A DNA stretch of 64,000 nt from Kitasatospora sp. NBC_00458 (GTDB lineage: Bacteria > Actinomycetota > Actinomycetes > Streptomycetales > Streptomycetaceae): assembly GCF_036013975.1 (NCBI RefSeq), contig NZ_CP107904.1, forward strand, positions 3,038,001-3,102,000. Direction: 5' to 3'. Below the pieces are notes generated by a model. It did no database searches and was not told the DNA's origin. It saw only the letters and a list, made by a program, of their open reading frames with translations. Position numbers and translations under genes: made by a program. This document shows positions 38,003 through 46,731 of this stretch, piece after piece. The first letter of the stretch is position 1; each line of letters starts with the position of its first letter.

Positions 38003-39052
38003 ATGACCGTCCTGGACGACCGCGGCGCCGCCGAGCCCGCGACCGCACGCGCCCCCGCCCGGCTCCCTGCCGTCCTCCGCACCCCCGCCACCACGGCCGC
38101 CGCCACAAGCGGCCCCGCCTCCGCCGCAACCGGCCGCCGGGACCGTCGCCGCAGCGAGCTGGCCCGGTACCTCCGCGCCTGCCGGGCCCGGGTCGCCCCC
38201 GAGGAGGTCGGCCTCCCGCCCGGTCTGCGCCGCCGCACCCCGGGACTGCGCCGCGAGGAGGTCGCGCAGCTCGCCGGGGTCGGGGTGACCTGGTACACGT
38301 GGCTGGAACAGGGCCGTCCCATCAACGCCAGCGAGCAGGTGGTGACCGCGGTGGCCCGGGCACTGCGGCTGGACCCGACCGAGCGCGAGCACCTGTTCCG
38401 GCTGGCCGAGGTCGCCGTGCGGCCGCCGGTGCAGCCGGAGCCACCGGTCCTGGACCCGGCGACCCAGGTGATCCTGGACGCCCTGGTGCCCCTGCCCGCC
38501 GCCGTCTCCAACACCCGGTTCGACGTGCTGGCGTGGAACGGCCCGTACGAGGCCCTGTTCGCGGCGAGCCGGGCACGGACGGACGACGGCTGGTTCAACA
38601 GCCTCTGGTGCACGGTCACCAGCCCGACCTGCTGCAACCCGTTCCTGAACCGGGAGGAGGCGCTGCCGCAGATGGTCGGGGTGCTGCGCAACGCCTACGG
38701 CAAGCACCTCGGCGAGCCGGCCTGGGAGAACCACGTCCGGGCGCTGACCGCGGTGAGCGGGGAGTTCCGGGAGCTGTGGGCCCGGCAGGAGGTGGCGCCG
38801 CAGCGGACGTCGCTGAAGGTCTTCCGGCACCCGGACGTGGGGGTGCTGCGGCTGAACGCCACGTACCTGACGATCCCCGGGATGCCCGAGACCTTCGTGG
38901 TCGTCTACACCCCGGACGGGCCCGCGGACCGCGAGCGGGTCGAGCGGCTGGCCGCCCTGCCGCCCGGCGGCTGGGCCAACCCCTGCGACCACTCCGAGAC
39001 CTGCCCCGAGCGCCCCGGCGACGGCGCCGCCGTACGGCCGGACTCCCCGTAG
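38003..39052 (+). CDS. XRE/MmyB-family transcriptional regulator
   Basis: A 349-residue protein. After an Ala/Pro-rich start, an XRE helix-turn-helix (about 55-125: SELARYLRACRARV, GLRREEVAQLAGVGVTWYTWLEQGR, SEQVVTAVARALRLDP) is followed by the MmyB-like ligand-binding domain (LVPLPAAVSNTRFDVLAWNGPYEALF ... LRLNATYLTIPGMPETFVVVYTP). This large actinobacterial group usually controls one neighbouring gene, here probably the divergent MFS pump; the ligand may be a fatty-acid-like molecule in other members. ATG 38003; no SD, likely a leaderless or near-leaderless transcript. Confidence 0.9.
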   Translation: MTVLDDRGAAEPATARAPARLPAVLRTPATTAAATSGPASAATGRRDRRRSELARYLRACRARVAPEEVGLPPGLRRRTPGLRREEVAQLAGVGVTWYTWLEQGRPINASEQVVTAVARALRLDPTEREHLFRLAEVAVRPPVQPEPPVLDPATQVILDALVPLPAAVSNTRFDVLAWNGPYEALFAASRARTDDGWFNSLWCTVTSPTCCNPFLNREEALPQMVGVLRNAYGKHLGEPAWENHVRALTAVSGEFRELWARQEVAPQRTSLKVFRHPDVGVLRLNATYLTIPGMPETFVVVYTPDGPADRERVERLAALPPGGWANPCDHSETCPERPGDGAAVRPDSP

Positions 39053-39117
39053 GCGCGTTCCGGCCACCCGGTGCACCACCCCGACCACCGAGCGGACCGA
39101 ACGGACGACGGACGGCA

Positions 39118-39150
39118 AGAAGGCCGCCACCCGATGGGTGGCGGCCTTCT
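39118..39150 (-). terminator. Terminator of the tRNA-Ala pair
   Basis: A perfect 15-bp stem (39118-39132 with 39136-39150) and GAT loop, 9 nt past the tRNA. The AAGGCCGCC...GGCGGCCTT core is shared with the hairpin at 35982. Confidence 0.88.
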
Positions 39151-39159
39151 CGTCGTCTG

Positions 39160-39232
<73 letters not shown>

Positions 39233-39269
39233 GCGACACGCACGGCCCTCGCGGACCGCAGGTGCGGAG

Positions 39270-39342
<73 letters not shown>

Positions 39343-39402
39343 GCACTCACCGGATTTCCCGCTTCCCTTCCGGGCTGCGTTTCCTCCGTGCGAACGAGGA
39401 AG

Positions 39403-39432
39403 ACTCTAACCGGTCAGGCCCGGAACTGCGAA
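39403..39432 (-). promoter_or_regulatory. Promoter of the tRNA-Ala pair
   Basis: Minus strand TTCGCA (39427-39432), 18 nt, TAGAGT (39403-39408). The transcript would start about 55 nt before the first tRNA of the pair. Confidence 0.5.
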
Positions 39433-39475
39433 ATCCGCTCCCCGTAGACCACTCCACGCCCCCTCCGCGCACCGC

Positions 39476-40123
39476 TCAGGTGTCGTCGCCGATCACCGGC
39501 TCCGGCAGCGTGCCGGCGTTGTGCTCCAGCAGTCGCCACCCGAGCGCGCCCCGGCCCAGCACGGACCAGCAGCAGTTGGACAGCCCGCCGAAGCACTCCC
39601 AGAGCTCCGGCTCCAGGCCGAGCAGCCGCCCGAGCATGGTCCGGATGGTGCCCCCGTGGCTGACGACGACCAGCGTGCCGTTCTCGGGCAGCTTGTCCGC
39701 CGCTTCGAGCACCACCGGCACCGAGCGGTCGGCGACCTCCGTGGAGAGTTCACCGCCGCCGCGCCGGACCGGCTCGCCCTGCGCCCAGGCCTCGTACTCC
39801 TCCGGGTACCGGGCCCGGATCTCGGCGTTGGTGAGCCCCTGCCAGGAGCCCGCGTAGGTCTCCCGCAGCCCCTCGTGGTGCTGCACGTCCAGGCCGGTGA
39901 CCCGGGCCAGCTCCTCGGCGGTGCGCCGGGCCCGCTGGAGGTCGGAGGAGATCAGCAAGTCGGGCTGGAGGCCGGCGAGCAGCCGGGCGGCACGCTGCGC
40001 CTGCAGCACGCCCTGCCCGGTCAGCTCGATGTCCGTGGTGCCCTGGAACCGCGACTCAAGGTTCCAGGACGTCTGGCCGTGCCGCCAGAAGACGATGCGC
40101 GGGCCCCGCGCGTCCCGGCTCAG
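39476..40123 (-). CDS. Histidine phosphatase family protein (CTG start)
   Basis: A 215-residue phosphoglycerate-mutase-like phosphatase. The phospho-acceptor motif RHGQT is at 14-18 and the second catalytic His is in SHGGTIRTM. The first standard start codon (GTG at 40009) would remove the RHGQT motif, so translation must begin upstream. The only fitting codon is CTG at 40121-40123, which overlaps the rsfS stop (CTGA) and has GAGG 7 nt upstream within rsfS. That gives coupled translation with rsfS. The substrate is unknown; some family members in this position act on phospho-sugars or phosphoglycerate derivatives. Confidence 0.9.
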   Translation of the reverse strand: MSRDARGPRIVFWRHGQTSWNLESRFQGTTDIELTGQGVLQAQRAARLLAGLQPDLLISSDLQRARRTAEELARVTGLDVQHHEGLRETYAGSWQGLTNAEIRARYPEEYEAWAQGEPVRRGGGELSTEVADRSVPVVLEAADKLPENGTLVVVSHGGTIRTMLGRLLGLEPELWECFGGLSNCCWSVLGRGALGWRLLEHNAGTLPEPVIGDDT

Positions 40124-40590
40124 CTGTAGTCCTCGGCGCCGAAGTCGTCCGCGGGGGCCTGCTCGGCCGGGGCGACGGCGTTGCCGGCCGCGTCGGTGTG
40201 GGCCTCGGGACGGTTGCGGGAGGCCAGGGCGTCCTCCGGCAGCGGCAGCTCGGGGCAGTCCTTCCAGAGCCGGTCGAGCGAGTAGAAGGAGCGCTCCTCG
40301 GAGTGCTGGACGTGCACCACGATGTCCAGGTAGTCGAGCAGGATCCAGCGGCCGTCGCGCTCGCCCTCGCGGCGGACCGGCTTGATGTCCAGCTTCTCGC
40401 GCAGCTGGTCCTCGATCTCCTCGGCGATCGAACGGACCTGGCGGTCGTTGCTCGCGGAGGCGATCAGGAAGGCGTCGGTGATCGACAGCACCTCGCTGAC
40501 GTCGAACGCGACGATGTTGTGGGCCAGCTTGTCGGCCGCCGCCTGGGCGGCGACGTTGATGAGTTCCTGGCTGTGGTCAGTGGCGGTCAC
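40120..40590 (-). CDS. rsfS: Ribosomal silencing factor RsfS
   Basis: A 156-residue RsfS (DUF143) that binds L14 on the 50S subunit and prevents subunit joining when nutrients are short. The core (about 1-115) has VAFDVSEVLSITDAFLIASASNDRQ and GRWILLDYLDIVVHVQ; the C-terminal 40 residues are an acidic tail typical of streptomycetes. ATG at 40588-40590. It overlaps the downstream phosphatase by 4 nt. Order nadD, lytR-like, rsfS, phosphatase is conserved in actinobacteria. Confidence 0.95.
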   Translation of the reverse strand: MTATDHSQELINVAAQAAADKLAHNIVAFDVSEVLSITDAFLIASASNDRQVRSIAEEIEDQLREKLDIKPVRREGERDGRWILLDYLDIVVHVQHSEERSFYSLDRLWKDCPELPLPEDALASRNRPEAHTDAAGNAVAPAEQAPADDFGAEDYS

Positions 40591-40672
40591 GGTGTACTTC
40601 CGGCTCGGCGGCTTGGGGGGCGCCCCGGAGCGCTGGGCGCCGGGATCGCCTTCCAGGATCTCACGTCGCTCC

Positions 40673-40703
40673 GGCGGCCCCGGAACCGTTTTCCGGGGCC
40701 GCC
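40673..40703 (-). terminator. Terminator after the LytR-C-domain gene
   Basis: A perfect 13-bp stem (40673-40685 with 40691-40703) with a CCGTT loop, 16 nt past the stop. It separates the gene from rsfS. Confidence 0.8.
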
Positions 40704-40719
40704 CGCCCTGAGCCCGTCG

Positions 40720-42654
40720 CTACGGCGCCTTCGGCGGCGCGTAGTCCTTGCCGAGCACGACCACCAGGTCGGCGTTCTGCGCGTCGGTGACCTTCTTCAC
40801 CGCCGTTTCGGGCAGGTTGAGGCTGGTCGCCAGCGACTTCGCGGCGGCCTGCCGGGCGTCGTCGGTGTAGCGGATCTCACTGGCCGGCTGCGGCGCGGTC
40901 TTCGCTCCGCCCGGGACGAAGGTGAGGCCCGCGTTGATCACCTGGACCTGCGCGGCGGCGGCCGCCTGGTCGTTGCCGCTGGCGTCCTGGACGGAGACCC
41001 GGACGGGCGCGTCGGCGGAGGCCGCGGCCTTGAGAGTGCCGCCCAGCACCTCCTTGACCTGCTTGCCGGCGGTGGCCTCGTCCAGCGTGCCGTCGGGGTT
41101 CACGGTCAGCGCGGTGGTGCCGAACTGCCCGTTCCTGGCCAGCTGGGCGAGCTGGAGGAGCACTCCGGCCAGCGCGTCCTCGGGCAGCGAGGGGTCGAGC
41201 ACCGCGTTCATCCGGTGGACGTCGTCCTTGGCGTCCTTGAACTCGACCGGCATGGTGCGCACCACCGCGTCCATCACCTGGCCGAACCGGGCCAGCTGGG
41301 CGTCCCGGCCCTCGCCCTGGTTCTGCAGGGTGGCGTAGGCGACGGCCGCCTTCCCGTTCAGCAGGGTGTTCTTCCCGGCGGCGGAGAGCACCTTGCCGTC
41401 CGGCTTGCCGCCCTCGTGGGTCTCCGCGTTGGTGTCCACCCGGACGCCGCCGAGCTGGGCGACGAGCAGTTCCAGGTACGGGGTGTCCAGCCGCCAGGTG
41501 CCGGCGACGGGGGCGCCGAGCACGGTGGCCAGGCCGTCGCGGGTGGCGGAGGCGCCGACGCTGTCCATCGCCTGGCCGACGGTGGTGACCGGCGGGTCGC
41601 CGGGACCGGGCAGCCGCAGGGTGTCCGGGAGCAGCAGGACGGTGCCCTTCTTCCCCGAGGCGTCGTTGACGAGCAGCGCGCTGGACACCTTGCCCTGGAG
41701 GTCGCGCAGGTGGACGACGTTGACCTGGCGCGGTCCGGCGGCGACGGCCGCGGTCCGGCTGTCGCCGCGGGTGAACCACAGGTAGCCGCCGACGCCGGCG
41801 CCGACGAGCGCCAGCGCCACGCCGGCGCCGAGCAGCCGGGTGCGCAGCTTGCGGCGGCGCTCGGCGCGCACCTCGCTGCGGGACTCGGCGAACTTCAGCC
41901 AGTCGATGACGTCCTCGGACTCCTCCGCCTCCTCGTCGACGAAGGTGAACTCGCCCGTCGGGTAGTCGTCCTTGTCCCCCTTGGGCGTCCTGCCCCTGGC
42001 GGCGCGGCCTCCGCCGACCTGCTCGGACGGCGGCTCGGGCTTGGCCGGGGCCGGTTCGGCAGGGGGCCGGGGCGTCCGGGGGCGCGGCGGCACGGGGGCG
42101 GGCGCAGGGGCGGCTGCAGGCGCCCCCGGTGCGGGGGCGGCGGGCTCCGGCTCGGTCACCACCGGCATCTGCGCGGTCGTGTAGGCCTGCTGGGCCTGCT
42201 GCTGGTAGGGGTCGTAGACCTGCTGGTACTGGTCCTGGTAGCCGTAGCCGTCCTGCTGCTGGTACCCCTGCTGCACCGGCTGCCCGTACTGGTCGTACTG
42301 CTGCGCGGGCTGCTGCTCGTACCGCTGCCCCTGCTGCCCCTGCTGCTCGAACTGCCCGCCGCCGTAGCCGCCCTGCTGCGGGTAGCCCTGCTGGTACTGC
42401 TGCTGGTACTGCCCGGTGGACCAGTCGTCCTGCTGCCGGTAGCCCTGCTGCACCGGCTGCCCGTACTGGTCGTACTGGTCGTACTGCTGCGCGGGCTGCT
42501 GCTCGTACCGCTGCCCCTGCTGCCCCTGCTGCTCGAACTGCTCGTACGGCGGTTCCTGCTGCGGGTAGCCCTGCTGGTACTGCTGCTGGTACTGCCCGGC
42601 GGGCCAGTCGTCCTGCTGCCCCTGTGGTCCCTGCGGTCCCCTGCGATCGCTCAT
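40720..42654 (-). CDS. LytR/LCP-like protein with LytR-C domain and Q/Y-rich N-terminus
   Basis: A 644-residue protein. Residues 13-160 are Gln/Tyr-rich and contain two ~60-residue tandem repeats; 170-245 are Pro/Ala-rich; a basic patch (ERRRKLRTR) precedes one transmembrane helix (about 283-303). Outside lie a divergent LCP-like domain (VSSALLVNDASGKKGTVLLLPDTLRL) and a LytR C-terminal domain (NADLVVVLGKDY). True LCP ligases attach glycopolymers to peptidoglycan and carry conserved Arg and Asp residues; the expected Arg around LPDT is not visible, so catalysis is doubtful. ATG at 42652-42654. It is 18 nt downstream of nadD, same operon. Confidence 0.85.
   Translation of the reverse strand: MSDRRGPQGPQGQQDDWPAGQYQQQYQQGYPQQEPPYEQFEQQGQQGQRYEQQPAQQYDQYDQYGQPVQQGYRQQDDWSTGQYQQQYQQGYPQQGGYGGGQFEQQGQQGQRYEQQPAQQYDQYGQPVQQGYQQQDGYGYQDQYQQVYDPYQQQAQQAYTTAQMPVVTEPEPAAPAPGAPAAAPAPAPVPPRPRTPRPPAEPAPAKPEPPSEQVGGGRAARGRTPKGDKDDYPTGEFTFVDEEAEESEDVIDWLKFAESRSEVRAERRRKLRTRLLGAGVALALVGAGVGGYLWFTRGDSRTAAVAAGPRQVNVVHLRDLQGKVSSALLVNDASGKKGTVLLLPDTLRLPGPGDPPVTTVGQAMDSVGASATRDGLATVLGAPVAGTWRLDTPYLELLVAQLGGVRVDTNAETHEGGKPDGKVLSAAGKNTLLNGKAAVAYATLQNQGEGRDAQLARFGQVMDAVVRTMPVEFKDAKDDVHRMNAVLDPSLPEDALAGVLLQLAQLARNGQFGTTALTVNPDGTLDEATAGKQVKEVLGGTLKAAASADAPVRVSVQDASGNDQAAAAAQVQVINAGLTFVPGGAKTAPQPASEIRYTDDARQAAAKSLATSLNLPETAVKKVTDAQNADLVVVLGKDYAPPKAP
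42259..42618 (-). repeat. Tandem repeat encoding two Q/Y-rich ~60-residue units
   Basis: Residues 13-73 and 74-132 of the LytR-like protein align almost throughout: QQDDW, QYQQQYQQGYPQQ, FEQQGQQGQRYEQQPAQQY and GQPVQQGY recur. They differ by a small deletion of DQY and a Gly-rich change. The DNA copies are close enough to reflect recent duplication. Confidence 0.9.
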
Positions 42655-42672
42655 CCGTCGGCCCCTCCGGGA

Positions 42673-43305
42673 TCAGGTCCGGTGCGGCGCGTAGAGCGCC
42701 CGCTTGTCGATGTAGCGGACCACGCCGTCCGGGACGAGGTACCAGACCGGTTCGCCCTTGGCGACCCGGTTGCGGCAGTCCGTGGAGGAGATGGCCAGCG
42801 CCGGGACCTCCACCAGGGAGACCCCGCCCACCGGAAGCCCGGCGTCCGACAGAGTGTGCCCCGGCCGGGTGCAGCCGATGAAGTGGGCGAGCGAGAAGAG
42901 CTCCTCGGAGTCCCGCCAGGAGAGGATCTGGGCGAGCGCGTCGGCGCCGGTGATGAAGAAGAGGTCGGCGTCGGGGTGCAGCGCGCGCAGGTCGCGCAGG
43001 GTGTCGACGGTGTACGTCGGGCCCTCGCGGTCGATGTCGATCCGACTGACCGAGAACTGCGGGTTCTCCGCGGTGGCGATGACCGTCATCAGGTAGCGGT
43101 CCTCGGCCGGGGTGACGTGGCGGTCGGTCTTCTGCCAGGGCTGTCCGGTCGGCACGAAGATCACCTCGTCCAGGTGGAACGCGCTGGCGACCTCACTGGC
43201 GGCGACGAGGTGTCCGTGGTGGATCGGGTCGAAGGTTCCACCCATCACACCGAGGCGCCTCTTCTCCGGCGCCGGCCCGCCGGGGTTCCCGGTCTGCTCT
43301 CCCAT
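42673..43305 (-). CDS. nadD: Nicotinate-nucleotide adenylyltransferase
   Basis: A 210-residue NadD, making deamido-NAD from nicotinate mononucleotide and ATP. The nucleotidyl-transfer motif [11 protein letters not shown] (22-32) and the C-terminal ISSTDCR are intact. ATG at 43303-43305 ([10 protein letters not shown]); the longer open frame upstream is not typical. No strong SD. It heads the nadD, lytR-like, rsfS, phosphatase group. Confidence 0.95.
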   Translation of the reverse strand: MGEQTGNPGGPAPEKRRLGVMGGTFDPIHHGHLVAASEVASAFHLDEVIFVPTGQPWQKTDRHVTPAEDRYLMTVIATAENPQFSVSRIDIDREGPTYTVDTLRDLRALHPDADLFFITGADALAQILSWRDSEELFSLAHFIGCTRPGHTLSDAGLPVGGVSLVEVPALAISSTDCRNRVAKGEPVWYLVPDGVVRYIDKRALYAPHRT

Positions 43306-43453
43306 GGCGCCACACCTTACGCGACGCCCGTTACGGTGCGGGAACGCCCGGGTGGCGGGATTCCCGGGCACGCGCACGGGAGCGGCCGGCGGCTCGCCGG
43401 ACGCTCCCGGGACCGGCCGGCCCGTCGGGGCGGCCGGAGGAGAGGGCCCTGGT

Positions 43454-43476
43454 CCTCTCCTCTTCCGAAGGAGAGG
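43454..43476 (-). terminator. Terminator after the 52-residue membrane protein
   Basis: An 8-bp stem CCTCTCCT (43454-43461) and AGGAGAGG (43469-43476), ending 2 nt before the stop codon region of the gene on the minus strand, i.e. immediately downstream. Confidence 0.5.
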
Positions 43477-43478
43477 GC

Positions 43479-43637
43479 CTAGCGGTCCTTGTTGAACCGG
43501 GTGGTCACGAAGAGCAGCAGCAGAAGGACGAACAGCGCGGCGCCACCCGTCAGGTACGGGTTGAGGCTGTCGTGGTTGCCCCCCTCGCCCTCGTTCGCGA
43601 GGAGGTTCAGGACGGGGAGTGCGGCGGCAGTGCTCAT
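43479..43637 (-). CDS. Small single-pass membrane protein (52 aa)
   Basis: A 52-residue protein, [19 protein letters not shown] at the start, one transmembrane helix ([16 protein letters not shown]) and a short basic C-terminus (NKDR). ATG at 43635-43637 with an AAGG about 10 nt upstream. The acidic, Asn-rich segment before the helix and the position next to nadD recur in streptomycetes as far as I recall. Function unknown. Confidence 0.72.
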   Translation of the reverse strand: MSTAAALPVLNLLANEGEGGNHDSLNPYLTGGAALFVLLLLLFVTTRFNKDR

Positions 43638-43811
43638 GGTCGGCGGGACCTTCTCGGCTCGGGTGGCGGGCAGGAGGTGTGTCGGGCCGGTGAGGGCCCA
43701 CCTGTCATCGTACGGGGGGTTACACCGCAACCGCTCGGCGGCCCACCGCGTCTGAACCGCCGTGAGCCCGGTGCCCGCACGGGGCCGGCCGCCCGCTCCC
43801 CCGGGAGCCGG

Positions 43812-43958
43812 TCAGCTCTTGCGGCCGGCCCGCAGCAGGAGCCAGGCGAGCAGGCCGACGCCGACGAACGAGGCCACCACGATGATCCGCAGGAAGAGCC
43901 CGGGCCCGTCCTCCCCCGAGATCGGGGCGGCCAGGCTGACAAGGGCTTCGGTGGACAT
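43812..43958 (-). CDS. Small single-pass membrane protein (48 aa)
   Basis: A 48-residue protein with MSTEALVSLAAPISGEDGPG, a transmembrane helix (LRIIVVASFVGVGLLAWLLL) and a basic end (RAGRKS). GAGGAG lies 7 nt before ATG at 43956-43958. It resembles the neighbouring 52-residue protein in plan (MST start, acidic segment, helix, basic end), so the two may be distant paralogues. Function unknown. Confidence 0.72.
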   Translation of the reverse strand: MSTEALVSLAAPISGEDGPGLFLRIIVVASFVGVGLLAWLLLRAGRKS

Positions 43959-44247
43959 CTGGGGGCTCCTCGGACTGCTCGGTGCGGCGGCCGGGTCCGG
44001 CCCGGCCCTCCCGGACATTCAGGGTAGACCGGGCTCACACCTGCGCCGCCCACCGCCCCCTCACCGCCCGGCCCGCGTCGCCGGACGGCCGCCCTCCAGA
44101 GCGCCCGGGAGGCCGTGACGGGCCCACGTAGGGTGTCCGCGGGGACGAGTACGCAACCGCGGACGTTGCAGAGACAGTCGTTGCAGGCGAAGACCAGCGG
44201 GGGCCGGCCAACGGCCGGGGCCGCCGTCGACCAGGAGGTACTCACAC

Positions 44248-45321
44248 ATGACCGACACGACCGCGAAGACCCCGAGCCGTCGCCGCCAGCGCTTCCCGGA
44301 GATCTCCACCCGGGCCTGGGAGCACCCGGCGGACCGCTCGGCGCTGGTCGCGCTGCGCAAGCTGACCGGCTTCGACGACGTGCTGAGGAAGCTCGCCGGC
44401 CTGGTGTCCGAGCGCTCGATCCGGCTGATGTTCCTGGCCACCGCCGTGAAGACCTCGGAGCGTCAGTTCCCCGAACTACACGGGATGGTCCGCGACGCCG
44501 CCTACGTGCTCGACCTGGAGCAGGTCCCGGACCTGTACGTCACCCAGGACCCGGCGGTCAACGCGTTCTGCATCGGCATCGACACGCCGATCATCGTGGT
44601 CACCAGCGGCCTGGTGGAGCTGCTGGACGAGGAGGAGCTCCGCTCGGTGATCGGCCACGAGGTCGGCCACGCGATGTCCGGGCACGCGGTCTACCGGACG
44701 ATGCTGCTGATCCTCACCAACATCGCCGCCCGGATCGCCTGGGTGCCGCTCGGCAACCTGGCGATCATGGCGATCGTCACCGCGCTCAAGGAGTGGTTCC
44801 GCAAGGCCGAGCTCTCCAGCGACCGGGCCGGCCTGCTGGCCGGGCAGGACCTCCAGGCGTCCATGCGGGCCCTGATGAAGCTGGCCGGCGGCCACAACCT
44901 GGCCGAGATGAACGTCGACGCCTTCCTGGAGCAGGCCGAGGAGTACGAGAAGGCCGGGGACCTGCGCGACGGCGTGCTCAAGCTGCTCCAGGTGCTGCCG
45001 CAGAGCCACCCGTTCGCGGTGGTCCGGGTCGCCCAGCTGAAGAAGTGGGCGGAGGGCGAGGAGTACCGCTCGATCCTGGCCGGCGCCTACCCGCGCCGCA
45101 CCGACGACTCCGAGACCTCGGTCGGCGACCAGTGGAAGGCCGCCGCCGACCACTACACGACCACGGTGAAGGAGAGCAAGGACCCGCTGATGGGCCTGAT
45201 CCGCGACGTCGCGGGCGGCGCGGCCACCGTCGGCGGCAAGCTCCGCGACACCTTCACCGGGGCCTCCCGCAACGGAAGCAACGGCAGCAACGGCAACGGG
45301 AGCAACGGCGACGGCAGCTGA
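44248..45321 (+). CDS. M48 family metallopeptidase
   Basis: A 357-residue zinc protease-like protein. HEVGH (about 137-141) within VIGHEVGHAMSGHAVYR gives two ligands, and the third is likely Glu in KAELSSDRAGLLAG. A hydrophobic stretch (about 152-180) could insert into or associate with the membrane. Residues 45-120 form the family N-terminal part (AVKTSERQFPELHGMV; PDLYVTQDPAVNAFCIG). The C-terminal 20 residues are a Gly-Ser-Asn tail. GGAGG lies 9 nt before ATG 44248. TAGGGT at 44129-44134 is a possible -10. Family role: turnover of proteins; natural substrate unknown. Confidence 0.9.
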   Translation: MTDTTAKTPSRRRQRFPEISTRAWEHPADRSALVALRKLTGFDDVLRKLAGLVSERSIRLMFLATAVKTSERQFPELHGMVRDAAYVLDLEQVPDLYVTQDPAVNAFCIGIDTPIIVVTSGLVELLDEEELRSVIGHEVGHAMSGHAVYRTMLLILTNIAARIAWVPLGNLAIMAIVTALKEWFRKAELSSDRAGLLAGQDLQASMRALMKLAGGHNLAEMNVDAFLEQAEEYEKAGDLRDGVLKLLQVLPQSHPFAVVRVAQLKKWAEGEEYRSILAGAYPRRTDDSETSVGDQWKAAADHYTTTVKESKDPLMGLIRDVAGGAATVGGKLRDTFTGASRNGSNGSNGNGSNGDGS

Positions 45322-45376
45322 GCCGCTCCCCCACCTGCGGGGCGCGCCGTACGACGCACCCCTGCGACGCGCCCCT

Positions 45377-45410
45377 GGGACGGCCCCCGGCACCCGCCGG
45401 GGGCCGTCCC
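45377..45410. terminator. Bidirectional terminator after the M48 gene
   Basis: A perfect 15-bp stem (45377-45391 with 45396-45410) with an ACCC loop, between convergent genes. Confidence 0.85.
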
Positions 45411-45518
45411 GCTCACCGGGCCCGCCCGCCGTCCGACCGGCCCGCCGTCCGGGACGCGGCCGTCGGCGCACCGACCCGAAGCCCCCGGCCCGACCCCGCC
45501 CGACCGCCGACACCCGCC

Positions 45519-46607
45519 TCAGCTCCCCGCCAGCACCCCGCACACCTGCCACGCGGGCCGCGCGTGGTTGCCCGGATCGACGGCCGGCGGCGCGGTGGGC
45601 GGGGAAGCGGCCGACCCGGCGGCCGGGGAGGCCCCGTCCGCGCCCGCGAGTACCGGCTGGACGAAGCCGGCCAGCGAGCCGTCGCACGGCGCCGGCCCGG
45701 CCTGCAGCACCGAGTCCACCAGCCGCAGCCGCGCCGAGGCCAGGTCGGTCCGGTCGAACTCGAAGGTCAGCTGCCGCCGCACGGTCTCCAGCGTGACCGG
45801 CGCCCCGCTCGGCGCCCCCGCCGCCTTCAGCGCGTAGACGAAGGTGTGGTCGGTGGTGATCTGCAGCGTCCCGGTGTCCGCCTCGTCGATCCGCATCGCA
45901 CCCGCGACCTTCACGGTGTCGGCGGCCAGCGCGACCTGCGCCGGGTCGAAGCGGACCAGCCAGCCGGTCAGCGCGTGGTGCCGGTCGTCGGTCGGCTGGG
46001 CCACGCTGGCGTCGAACTGGGCCTGCTCGCCGGGGGTGACGAAGGCCCGCACGTCGGAGGTCGCGCCCTGCACCAGGGTGGCGGGCGCGAGCGAGGAGGC
46101 GACCAGGTAGCGCTGGACGGTGTCGAGCGCCTTGGTCACCTCGACCCGCGAGAAGTGCCCGGTGGCGCTCCCGGCCGGTGTCCCGAGCCCGATCGCGCCG
46201 TCGCTGTAGCCGGGCGGCAGCCCGGCGAACGGACTGGCCGGGTCGGCGACCGCCCGGACCGCCGAAGCCGGGCTCAACGCCACCAGGCTGACGGTCAGTT
46301 GACTGCCCTCGGGCCGGGCGGTGGGGCGGGTCGGCGAGCTGACGCCGAAGTAGACGGCGGCCGCGAAGGCCAGCAGGATCACCAGCAGCAGGGCGAGCGC
46401 CTGCCGGGGCACGGTGCCCAGCGGACCGAGCCGGACCTTGGGCCGGGTGGCCCGGCCGTACGCGCCGGCCAGCCGCTCCCGCGCCGACAGCTCCTGGATC
46501 CGGGCAGCCCGGACGAACGACTCGTCGAAGACGACGGACCGGTACTCGTCATCGTTTCCGGAACCGCCCTCGGGCGCACCCTCAGGAGGCTCTCGCGGGT
46601 CACCCAT
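45519..46607 (-). CDS. Single-pass membrane protein with VVFDE-FVR motif
   Basis: A 362-residue protein. A cytosolic segment carries SVVFDESFVRAARIQELSARER (about 25-46), followed by one transmembrane helix (ALALLLVILLAFAAAVYFGV, about 73-92) and an extracellular domain of about 250 residues ending in two Cys (APCDG, WQVCG). The extracellular part has alternating beta-like segments but no domain I can name. ATG at 46605-46607; TACCCT ends 6 nt upstream, a leaderless arrangement. The motif is shared with the gene immediately upstream, which suggests they share a cytosolic partner. Confidence 0.78.
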   Translation of the reverse strand: MGDPREPPEGAPEGGSGNDDEYRSVVFDESFVRAARIQELSARERLAGAYGRATRPKVRLGPLGTVPRQALALLLVILLAFAAAVYFGVSSPTRPTARPEGSQLTVSLVALSPASAVRAVADPASPFAGLPPGYSDGAIGLGTPAGSATGHFSRVEVTKALDTVQRYLVASSLAPATLVQGATSDVRAFVTPGEQAQFDASVAQPTDDRHHALTGWLVRFDPAQVALAADTVKVAGAMRIDEADTGTLQITTDHTFVYALKAAGAPSGAPVTLETVRRQLTFEFDRTDLASARLRLVDSVLQAGPAPCDGSLAGFVQPVLAGADGASPAAGSAASPPTAPPAVDPGNHARPAWQVCGVLAGS

Positions 46608-46731
46608 GACACCAGGGTAAGCCGCATCCTCGCCCCGCCACGAGGCCTCTGACACAGATCACCGGAAGCTCTCCGTGACCGGTGGCGGCCGCCCCGGGGC
46701 GCACCCGTCCGCCGCCCCGCCGGCCGGCGGC

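Noticed and set aside
42259..42618. Possible CRISPR or satellite array
   Set aside because: The repeats are in-frame protein repeats of about 180 bp with no spacers.
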